Shown here: in pieces, positions 9,101 to 17,100 of the stretch
How the letters are laid out: every line of letters begins with the position of its first letter
Numbering within the stretch: the stretch's first letter is position 1
Source: a virus
Strand: one strand, 5' to 3'
Virus record (IMG/VR): IMGVR_UViG_3300021957_000351
Coordinates: 1-22,245 of that record
DNA: 22,245 nt
Position numbers and translations under genes: made by a program
The notes under the pieces: generated by a model
Database searches by the model: none
Seen by the model: only the letters and a program-made list of their open reading frames with translations
What the model was told of the DNA's origin: nothing

Positions 9101-10961
9101 AGAAGCTCACAGGAGTTCAGACGTTACTTATAGTGGCGTATACAATGAAGAGACAAACATAAACAAGCTTAATGAGTTTAATTTAGGACTCGCTAACTTT
9201 AAAACACTTGAACAGTCTTTTGGACCTATAAACGTACTACACGGAAGACAGACAGACATACTAGTTCTTCAAGAGGATAAGGTGTCTTATGTACTAGCTG
9301 GTAAGAATATATTGTCTGATGCAGTTGGAGGCGGAACACTTACTTCTGTTCCAGAGGTTTTAGGACAACAAGTTTCTAGAATAGAAGAGTATGGTTGTTC
9401 TGACATTGAAAGCTTTGCTTCTTACGGAGGCAACGTATTTTTTACAGACGAAAAAAGAGGCGCTGTCATAAACCTAAAGGGTGGTAACAGAAGTGAGCAG
9501 CTTAACGTCATATCAAGTCTTGGTATGAGGTCATGGTTTAGAGATAGATTTATAGATAGTAAAAATAATATAAAGCTAGGTTGCTACGACCCTTATATGG
9601 GAGAATACGTATTGACATTTACAGATTCAACTTACACTCAAGGTATTGATACATTGGCTTGTGGAGCAGAAATAAACCAATACGAAACCAGCACGGCTAC
9701 TACATTTAACGTGGACCTAGGATCTGCAATAGGAACAAGCACAATAACTTACAATGTCTCACAAGGGTCTGCTGTAATAAGTGTTGTATATGCATCATCA
9801 ACGGTTGTAAATCAAACGATAACTGGAAGTGGGACTATAGACTTCACAAAATCAGACCCTGAAACAGAGCAATGCACGGTAACTATAACACCAACAAATG
9901 CAACGTTTAGTCTTTCGGTAGGATGTGTAATAGATCAGTCCTTAACTGTATTTAGAATTGTTAAAAATACAAGAGACATGGAAGGGAAAACAGCAACTCA
10001 CGACTCAAAATTTATATATCCAGGGCCGTTTTCTTTAATTGTACCTCCTTTAACATTACCTGTAACTTTTTTGGGGGGACCAATATCGCAGTGGCACACA
10101 AGCACTGGGTTGGCTGGGGATGGCGTGTTCCCATCTGATGGGTCTACAGTAAAAATGCGTCACATTGGTGGTGGCGGAACAGCTAATTGGGAATATGATA
10201 GGTTTAAGTATTTAGTGTCTGATACGTTATATACTGCTGATCAGATAGACCAGTTGACTCCGTTGCTAACAACATTAAATGACGTTGAAACATCCATAAC
10301 ATCAATACCTGGAGAAACATATGAGGCAGAGTTCATATATTCAAACCCTAACGGCTATAGATATTTATATCTTGTATGGGATTACGTAGAACCTGACATA
10401 GAGTGCTACGGAGGTCAACATTCATTTACTGTTGATGAAGAAGGTAAATATGAAACGATTGTTAACATGCCAAACATTATAGGAGATGTTACGTTTACTT
10501 TTGACGTGGGTGACAAACCTGCTAGGATACAGTTGACTTACGTTAACGAAATTGTTGCAGACTCTTTGTTTATTGGAAACGACCTTCCAGATTCTACTTT
10601 GGAATCTGAAATAACATCTTTTAGTGGTACGGTACAAGCATACGATTATATCGGAAACGGTCAGTTCGGAGAAACTTATATTGTTCCAAACGCTGGCTTC
10701 ACTTCTTCAGATATAGCGGTTTCTGACGGATCTGAGACAAGATCAAGCGGTTCGGGGACAGGACAAATTGGAGTTGTGGCAGGCTATCCATCGCCTACAG
10801 CGTTAGCATCTGACGGTCAGATTAAACTTGAGTTTTTTAAAGACGCGACAGGATCCTCAGACATAGCTAATCAAGTGAAAGTTACGATATGGTCTGTGAA
10901 CTCAGGCACAAACACTTGGAGCATGACACCAGGGTGCCCTCAAGACCAGACACTACCTTAA
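6138..10961 (+). CDS. Large tail hub/nozzle-like ('stabilization') protein
   Basis: This 1607-residue beta-rich protein starts one base after the ring gene. The N-terminus (FIGSRMNKSLDERLLKPGEY, then AMNIRIS) is the hallmark, as I recall it, of the large tail stabilization/hub protein of Bacteroidota and crAss-like podophages, comparable in role to P22 gp10 or T7 gp12. Blade-like FFTDNYNQPRKIN (132-144) and FFTDEKRGAVINL (~1101-1113) suggest a beta-propeller around the DNA channel, with a long beta-rich insertion between. The C-terminal ~430 residues hold two related beta modules (near 1203-1235 and 1455-1485), each with flanking cysteines, which may be surface-exposed and bind the host. No signal peptide or transmembrane helix is seen. 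T7 gp12 is about 800 residues, so this one is doubled in size, mostly by insertions and C-terminal modules. Confidence 0.65.
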   Translation: MKVNKNFIGSRMNKSLDERLLKPGEYIDAMNIRISSPEGAEAGSAENAKGTEKLTTLTHNGLPLSNPVCIGAFEDGERETIYWFVTSDNVDMIVSFNENTSLLVKHVVSNTVLNFSSQNLVNGINLVDDLLFFTDNYNQPRKINVTRSYPAPIAGVDQITEDDISVIVKPPVESPKVVLAINNSEENYIEDRFIRFSYRYKYKDGEYSALSEFSDLAFNPQGFRFDFGTFDNEGMLNRFNEARVTVNTGSEKVIGLDVCFKQSNSNTVNVIDKYIKADESWADNMDYTIRFSKQKIYTALQDSEILRHFDNVPRFAKTQTTMGNRIIYGNYVDGYNIDTVVDYDVFGITEDAQEETIPTQDNDTNIVLDFAGIDLSEGKTISISLNLVSQGFSSISYPGGENDFQDSWSFTLPRDYYSAVDLATSQEFINAITLTDQWTNTDDNYSLTDVFFSSIVSDANWSKVNGVVTNTTSQGGFTISNPSNDTIQLNIMGIAYEEIANPGAFVYEYFEYSAPSTEIFSDEQRKSLHSNRDFEVGIEYLDEYSRASTVLISEKNSVFFDASTSSKKNSIRVRLNSLAPSWAERYRFVLKPSKTSYETIFSKYWIPLDYENSFWVRLDGDNQTKAKVGDTLIVKKDSFGPIDRLVKTRILDIKVMSEDELGTHPTGLYMKVTPGSYSLRELDDDDILDRSYSNRPTVLGGKAISVSEDNPDHPDNGGSDASATLYRPFPVPAGSRVILDFRCRRGGTYNYDFGFRYEGVSNNDYDSLFDFIKNENINFSSSANIYVDSGSLGGPLTSNRNKIVFNETLGNAVSVIIPSSFYPPLNLTDTTTLAAQPFVNDQAEITGYKNKEREMMISFHEDAPTGRMWMVQYVMNNSLNDNDTNKLSAEIKIETGLGTVVFETEPLDNDSEIYFQSHKSYSITNRNHSGSLQDQNSGLSQPAIIDLDLYDCFSFGNGVESFKIRDGLANPGFNIGSRVSSVSEQDYKEAHRSSDVTYSGVYNEETNINKLNEFNLGLANFKTLEQSFGPINVLHGRQTDILVLQEDKVSYVLAGKNILSDAVGGGTLTSVPEVLGQQVSRIEEYGCSDIESFASYGGNVFFTDEKRGAVINLKGGNRSEQLNVISSLGMRSWFRDRFIDSKNNIKLGCYDPYMGEYVLTFTDSTYTQGIDTLACGAEINQYETSTATTFNVDLGSAIGTSTITYNVSQGSAVISVVYASSTVVNQTITGSGTIDFTKSDPETEQCTVTITPTNATFSLSVGCVIDQSLTVFRIVKNTRDMEGKTATHDSKFIYPGPFSLIVPPLTLPVTFLGGPISQWHTSTGLAGDGVFPSDGSTVKMRHIGGGGTANWEYDRFKYLVSDTLYTADQIDQLTPLLTTLNDVETSITSIPGETYEAEFIYSNPNGYRYLYLVWDYVEPDIECYGGQHSFTVDEEGKYETIVNMPNIIGDVTFTFDVGDKPARIQLTYVNEIVADSLFIGNDLPDSTLESEITSFSGTVQAYDYIGNGQFGETYIVPNAGFTSSDIAVSDGSETRSSGSGTGQIGVVAGYPSPTALASDGQIKLEFFKDATGSSDIANQVKVTIWSVNSGTNTWSMTPGCPQDQTLP

Positions 10962-10971
10962 AAATAAATAA

Positions 10972-11721
10972 ATGGCATATACATTAACATACAGTGAATC
11001 AGTAAAGGGGTGGCCTTCGTTCTACTCCTTTTATCCAGAGATGATGGTAGGGATGAATAACTACTTCTACTCTTTTAAAGGAGGTAACCTATATAGACAC
11101 AATACAGGGTCTCAAAGAAACACGTACTACGATGCGTTAACTCCTGACGCTTCAACAATAACTGGTGTAATAAACGATTCTCCATCTACGGTGAAGAAGT
11201 TTAAAACCATAAGCTTAGAAGGAACGGCCGCATGGGACTGTACAGTTTTAAGTGATCTAGAGAGCGGATACATAGATTCTACTTGGTTTTCACTAAAGGA
11301 AGGTGACTACTACGGATTTATAAGAAGAAACCAAGATGACAACGTATTTGAGGCTAGATCTGCACAAGGTATAGGTGGCGTTGATACTGTGGACCCATCT
11401 GTTACGACTGCGGTAGAGTTGAACTTTACGTTCACCATAAGCTCTATGATAAGTGTTGGAGATAAGGTATACAAGATAGTAGGTGGCAGCCCAACAGTTG
11501 TTGGTCTTATAACATCTATATCTGGAAGTCAGATCATTGTAGATGCAGACGCATCAGGTATTATACCTGTTGCAGGGGACTATTTATTCTGTGTAAAAGA
11601 CAACAAGGCGGAGTCATACGGAACCACTGGATATTTCTTGAAATACACGTTATCTAATACATCATCTAATTTTGTTGAGTTATACGGCATTGGATCTAGT
11701 TTATTCAAGAGTTTTCCATAA
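10972..11721 (+). CDS. Beta-rich tail-associated structural protein, function unknown
   Basis: This 249-residue protein lies 10 nt after the hub gene, behind an A-rich leader. The N-terminal part (SVKGWPSFYSFYPEMMVGMN, then NYFYSFKGGNLYRHN) has a propeller-blade look like the hub protein. The middle has SLKEGDYYGFIRRNQDD. The second half is a small beta domain (VGDKVYKIVGGSPTVVG), and the protein ends ELYGIGSSLFKSFP. I recall homologues at this place in uncultured Bacteroidota podophages, without a known function. Position between the hub and the internal proteins suggests a tail tip/stump or a hub accessory. No enzyme motif is present. Confidence 0.55.
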   Translation: MAYTLTYSESVKGWPSFYSFYPEMMVGMNNYFYSFKGGNLYRHNTGSQRNTYYDALTPDASTITGVINDSPSTVKKFKTISLEGTAAWDCTVLSDLESGYIDSTWFSLKEGDYYGFIRRNQDDNVFEARSAQGIGGVDTVDPSVTTAVELNFTFTISSMISVGDKVYKIVGGSPTVVGLITSISGSQIIVDADASGIIPVAGDYLFCVKDNKAESYGTTGYFLKYTLSNTSSNFVELYGIGSSLFKSFP

Positions 11722-11728
11722 ATTTTTG

Positions 11729-11736
11729 TATATTTG
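11729..11736 (+). promoter_or_regulatory. Bacteroidota-type -7 promoter element before internal-protein genes
   Basis: TATATTTG followed by C fits TAnnTTTG and lies in the 41-nt spacer before the 250-residue gene, 26 nt before its ATG. No well-spaced -33 TTTG is seen. The spacing to the start codon (21, 25 and 26 nt at the three sites) is very similar. Confidence 0.55.
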
Positions 11737-11762
11737 CACTTATAATCATTAACAATTAAACT

Positions 11763-12515
11763 ATGGCAATAGATCCTATAAGCATGGGACTTCAGGTTTT
11801 AGGTTCTGGATTTAGTATATTTCAAGGGATACAGGCTAAGAAGGAGGCTAAGAAGGCTGAAATGAGAGCTCGAGAGAGAGTTTTAAAAGCTGAGAGAGAG
11901 GTCTCTAGAGTTGAAACAGAAGGACTTCAAGTTCCTTTAGAGGCATACGAAATACAGACACAAAGTTTAATGGCAGCTCAACAAGCAGCCTTACAAGGTA
12001 TGAGAGAGTCTGGTCAAAGAGCGCTTCAAGGTGGGGTTCAAAGACTTCAAGAGGGTGTTGTTAGATCTTCAGAGGGGATACGTCAAAACATGGCTAAAGA
12101 CATATATGGTAGAGACGTGATGATTGCTAAAGAAAAAATTGATGATTCTAAGTCAATAGCAGGTATCAACTTAAAAGTAGCTGAAGGAGAAACGGCTAAA
12201 GCACAAGACCTTAATCAGATGGGTGCTATGCAGATATCATCTGGTGTTAAAGGTTTTTTAGGAGCTGGAGCAAAACTATATGAAGGTAGCGACTTGTTTT
12301 CTAAAAGACAAGGTGAATTAGCTGGAGGACAGAAAGCATTAGAGATACAATCAGCTGGAGGTATGGACCTCGGAGAGGGAGTTACTAACGCTAGACAAGC
12401 CAGAAGAGCTATGCAAGATATGGGATACACTGGCGAACAGATCGCTGGATTAGGTATGGGTATAGTACCATTTACCCCACAGCAGATGGCAGGTTTACAA
12501 TCAATAGGATTTTAA
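11763..12515 (+). CDS. Putative internal/ejection protein (T7 gp14-like by position)
   Basis: This 250-residue protein has a mildly hydrophobic, Gly-rich N-terminus (ISMGLQVLGSGFSIFQGI, residues ~6-23), then a long Lys/Arg/Glu-rich helix (AKKEAKKAEMRARERV, ~25-40) and a Gln/Ala-rich coiled coil (~60-130). A second Gly-rich, weakly hydrophobic segment lies at ~160-178 (SSGVKGFLGAGAKLYEG). This matches small podophage internal proteins such as T7 gp14, which leave the head and insert in the outer membrane at the start of DNA entry. It is the first of three adjacent helical proteins of rising size, as in T7 gp14-gp15-gp16. The assignment is from architecture and order, not direct homology. Confidence 0.55.
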   Translation: MAIDPISMGLQVLGSGFSIFQGIQAKKEAKKAEMRARERVLKAEREVSRVETEGLQVPLEAYEIQTQSLMAAQQAALQGMRESGQRALQGGVQRLQEGVVRSSEGIRQNMAKDIYGRDVMIAKEKIDDSKSIAGINLKVAEGETAKAQDLNQMGAMQISSGVKGFLGAGAKLYEGSDLFSKRQGELAGGQKALEIQSAGGMDLGEGVTNARQARRAMQDMGYTGEQIAGLGMGIVPFTPQQMAGLQSIGF

Positions 12516-12521
12516 TAAGAG

Positions 12522-14123
12522 ATGAGTTACGGATATAAAAGAAGTACCACAGAACAACTACAGAACTCTGTAATTGACTGGGCTGGGATAACTAAGAATG
12601 TTTCTGATAGAATAATCAAGGAGACTGAGAGAAGGGATAACCTAAAGGCTGAGTTAGAAACAACTTACAATAATCAGTTAGATACTCTAAATGATTATCA
12701 ACAAGGTCTAGACGTAGAGGCTAATGCCTTTATGATGCAACAGGTCCAAAACCACAAGGCTTTTTTGAAACAAAACCATGACCTTATGAAGTCTGGTCTA
12801 AGATCCGTTAACGATAACAAGCTTATACAAACCAACGTAAAGAATACTTGGACAAGGTTAAATTCTGCAATGAAGGGACACCAAGAGGCATTCAAAAAGT
12901 TTTCAGAGAGTGGTAAGACAGGGGACTTGGCATTGGCCGAGTTTTTAGCTGATAGCATAAACGTTAAGGACAAGCAAATATATTTATCTGAAACTGGTGA
13001 GGGATACCTCGCAGCTGTGGATGATAAGGGTGTTATTGATAAGAGTAGCCTACAGGCTATCAGGTCTATAGAGCAGGTTCAAGCATCTGAATGGGATTCC
13101 ATAGATGTCAATGCGGCTGTGATTAAAGACGCAAACGGAGCTGCCGTATGGAAGGAAGCTTTTTCATCAACATTTGATGTAGAAAATGTTAGAAATAATC
13201 CTGCATTTAAGGAGTGGAAGGAAAACACCATAACAAAGTCTCTAAACAACGATCAAAGATTATTCTCTGTACTTACAGACTACATGGGTTACGACTATAC
13301 ATACAATCCAGATGAGGTTGACGAGAATACTGTGTTGTTGAAGAAGGACAAGAACAACGGGTTTCCTACACCTGAACTTACTGATAAACAAAAAACTAAA
13401 GCCCGAGAAGCTTATGGTAACGCACTAGAGATGGCTCTAGGAAAAAAAGAAGACAAGCAATATGTTGCGCCTACTAGTCAAACGTCTAAACTACAGGAAG
13501 AAGCGAATGTAGTAAAAATTATAGATGACTTTGTTGTAAGAGGTCAGTACTCTGGATTAAAAGCTACGCTTGGTCAGGTTGCTAGCAATGTAACACTTGA
13601 TGAAGAAAGTAAAACATTAACAGTTGAACTTTTAGGCGGTCTAGTCAAGACTATAGATTTAACAAGACCACAAAGAGATATTGGAGTAGAAATAGCTGGT
13701 ATAATAAATCCTAAAACAGCTGGAACATACAGAAATAAAGGAACAGGATCGTTAACATCAAATGTGAACCAAAAAGCTTTAGATACTACGACATATACAC
13801 CTATTAGTACTAAGACGAAGTTGAGTAGTTCAGAAATAGACACATTTAATAAGCAATTATCTGATGTAGCTGGTAAAGATGCATTTGGAGAAACTGTTTA
13901 TACTTCTAGACCAGATGTTGAGATTAAATCAGCAGTAACAGCTGTTGCAAGAAAGCTACAATTAGATCCAAACCAAGTGACTGTCACAAATGGTGTAATG
14001 ATGTATGGAGATACACAATTAGGAGCTATAGGAACGGTTACAGGTACTGAAGTAGCTCAAAAATTAGAAACGATAGCTAGCGGTAAAAAAGGTAAGTTTG
14101 ACGATTTAGGTACAGGAGAATAA
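12522..14123 (+). CDS. Putative internal virion protein (T7 gp15-like by position)
   Basis: This 533-residue protein starts 6 nt after the preceding stop. Residues ~1-130 are a long helical/coiled-coil region (VSDRIIKETERRDNLKAELE). A mixed domain follows (~150-330), then a short beta-rich part (SKTLTVELLGGLVKTIDLTRP, ~360-380) and a Thr/Ser-rich linker. The C-terminal segment (VARKLQLDPNQVTVTNGVMM) resembles a small folded repeat. No signal peptide, membrane helix or catalytic motif is evident. Lying between a small gp14-like and a giant gp16-like protein, it is best read as the middle component of an ejectosome or an internal core protein. An exterior tail protein cannot be excluded. Confidence 0.5.
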   Translation: MSYGYKRSTTEQLQNSVIDWAGITKNVSDRIIKETERRDNLKAELETTYNNQLDTLNDYQQGLDVEANAFMMQQVQNHKAFLKQNHDLMKSGLRSVNDNKLIQTNVKNTWTRLNSAMKGHQEAFKKFSESGKTGDLALAEFLADSINVKDKQIYLSETGEGYLAAVDDKGVIDKSSLQAIRSIEQVQASEWDSIDVNAAVIKDANGAAVWKEAFSSTFDVENVRNNPAFKEWKENTITKSLNNDQRLFSVLTDYMGYDYTYNPDEVDENTVLLKKDKNNGFPTPELTDKQKTKAREAYGNALEMALGKKEDKQYVAPTSQTSKLQEEANVVKIIDDFVVRGQYSGLKATLGQVASNVTLDEESKTLTVELLGGLVKTIDLTRPQRDIGVEIAGIINPKTAGTYRNKGTGSLTSNVNQKALDTTTYTPISTKTKLSSSEIDTFNKQLSDVAGKDAFGETVYTSRPDVEIKSAVTAVARKLQLDPNQVTVTNGVMMYGDTQLGAIGTVTGTEVAQKLETIASGKKGKFDDLGTGE

Positions 14124-14139
14124 ATAATAAATCAAGTTA

Positions 14140-17100
14140 ATGAAAGAGTTATACGATAATCTTTTTAAATCAGGTGACTACACAAAGTCGTTTGAAGAGT
14201 TTGTTAATCAATTTGGTGATACAGAAAAATCCAAGGTTTTATACAACGCACTAAACGAAGCAGGTGACTATACAAAATCATTTGAAGAGTTTGTTGTTCA
14301 GTTTGGATTCGGTGAAAAAAAAAAGACAGACGACACCTCAAGTTCTACTTTGGAGACGGAAGATATGGTTTCCACTACAGAAGAGGATCCAACAGATGGG
14401 TCCTTGGATTCTTCAGAAGTAACTGAAACATCAATACCTCAAGTAACTACACCAGAGGTTGAGGATGATTACGAGTATTTAAAAGATGACCTTTTAAAAC
14501 TTGAAGAGATAGAGACAGCCTCAACTCAGACTTATACCCCAGGTGCTTCTGCTAGGGCTAGGGCTATGCGAGAAAAAAACAGAGAGGTAGATCCTATATT
14601 AAAAAGTAAACTATTATCTGACCACAATATTTCTAGCGCTCTAGAGTTTAACGTTATAGATGACAGAACCTTAGATGCTGCATTAAAGGGAAATAAAAAC
14701 GCATTAAAAACCATACAAAGCCTATCTAGAAAAAGAAAAGAGGAGTATCTTCAAGAGATACAAGAAAAAAGACTAGACAAACAAAACGCTTACGAGGATT
14801 CATCTAATCTTAACGCATATGAGGTTACTGAAGACGAGAAAACAAAAAAAGATCAAGCGGTAAAAAAAGTCAACGACTTCAATAAAGAAACAGAAAGACT
14901 CTTAAGTCAAATAGAAAACCCTACAGAAGAGCAGTTAGCTGAAATATACCAAAGAGATGGTGCTCCAACGGAAGAAGAGTATGATCTAGCAGAAGACTTC
15001 ATTACACCAACTGGTTTTGAGGATTCGGACATTGATGACATGTATGACAGTCAAAGACTAAAAAACATAAAAGGTTTTAACGCTAAGGATTTTGACGGAT
15101 ATCTTTCAGAGATGGGATATAAAGAAAAATACAAACAGTTATTAGATGACGAGGTAGTTTCAGAAAACGGCAGATTCTATGATATAAGCGGTAATTACAA
15201 TCCAACATTAGCTTCAGAAAGATTAAAGTTTCAGTATCTATCAAATTATATTAATGATAAGGTAGAAAGGAATGTAGAATCTCAAATATTAAAGTATCAA
15301 GCAGAAAACGACGGTAGACATCCTTCATTTGACGGTGTTAAGATAGATTTTAGCACAGGATTAGATGATAAAGCAATATCTTCATATGTGGAAGAGCAAT
15401 TTCCTACATTAACATCTTATTTAAAAGACAGAGATAGAGAGAATCAAAAAAACTACCAAGAATACTTGAATGGCGAAAACCCTTGGGTAAACCAGTCTGT
15501 AAAACAGGGCTGGAGATCGGTAGAAGATAGAATATCTAGCTTCTCAGAAGGTGTTTATGAATTCATAGGAATGAGTAATACCGCTGACGAAATAAGGATG
15601 AGCGCCGCTCAAACAGAATTAGAAAGAGATGATTTCATGAGGTATACATATGCTTCTGGAAAAAAGGCTACTATTGATGGAAGAGAGTATGGAATTGATG
15701 AAAGAGGTCAAATATATGATCTTCAAATAAAAAAGAATGTAACGCAAGTACTAACAGAAGATCAAGAAAAATCTATAAGAAAAAAAGTTGAGGGAAGTGA
15801 TGAAACTTTTAAAAGCTTTAGTAGTGCAGGAGCTGTAATAGCAACATCTGGAATAGCAAGTGATATGGTCTTGCAAATAGCCTTAACACGTGGTGTGGCA
15901 AACTTAGGGGCTGGAGGATCAGCTTTTTTAGGTGCTTTTGATAAAGGTTCTAAGGTTTTAAATGTGCTGAGTAAAATACCTATGAAGGCTAATACGGCTT
16001 CAGCTATGATAGCACAGGGTACTTTGTTTGCAACAAATATGTCAAGTGATGCATATAAAAAAGCTATAGAAAATGGTGTTGATCAAGAGACGGCTGAAGA
16101 AATAAGACAGTTAGCATCTGGACAAGGTTATGCACTAGGAGCTTTAACAGCGCCTATATCTACACAAGTTACTGCAATGAACAAAATATTTGGAGAACAA
16201 GGCTCTAAAAAAATAAGTGAATCAGTTGTAAGAATATATCAAGAGAGCGGTAAAAAAGGTGTTAATGCTTATTTTCAAAAAGTAAGACAAAACATAATAC
16301 AAAATTATCCTGTATACTTCAGAGAGAGTGGAAAAGAAATGTTCCAAGAAAACGTTCAGCAAGCTGGACAAGCTTTCATAATAGCTGATAATGTAAATGA
16401 ATTAGCTGGGAAAGAAATTATGATGAACACCATAACAGGTGCTGAATATACTAACACTACAATACTAGCAGGTATGGCAGGGTTACTAATGCCTTTTGGA
16501 GGCGACTTAACTTCAGCTACAGGAAGTAGCTTAAAGGCTTCTTTTAGACCTGGTGAGGCAGCTATAGATAGAATGGAAGCATTACATGCTTTGTCTAGAA
16601 ATTCTAAAAAAACAAAGGAGTTATTAGACGGCATGGTTAAAAAAGGTGTTTACAGTCAAGAGCAAGCTGATAACATAATTTCAGACGTAGATGTTTACTC
16701 TAAAAACATAGGAAGAGTACCTCCTAATCTTACACCTGAAACCTCTTTGAAGGTAATGGGTTCTTTAGAAAAAATAAACCAACTAGAAAATCAGAAAAAA
16801 AATCTTGATCAGTCATTTCATGCAGATATAGATAAAAAAATACAAGATATCAGGACTCAAGTAACAAAAGCTACTGAGTTTGATTATGTAAACATAAAAG
16901 GTAAAACAAAGTTAAAAGAGGATGCAGGGAAGCAATTAACTAAGGAGGCTGAAGAAAGAGGAGAAAAGGATTTTACTATCGAGGATAGCGCTATAACAGA
17001 AAGAGCTATTGATAACTTTAGTAAGATGACAATTGAAGAGAAGCTTTCATATACAGATATTCAAGATGCCATTCAAGAGCAAGAAACAAGAGAAGTACCT

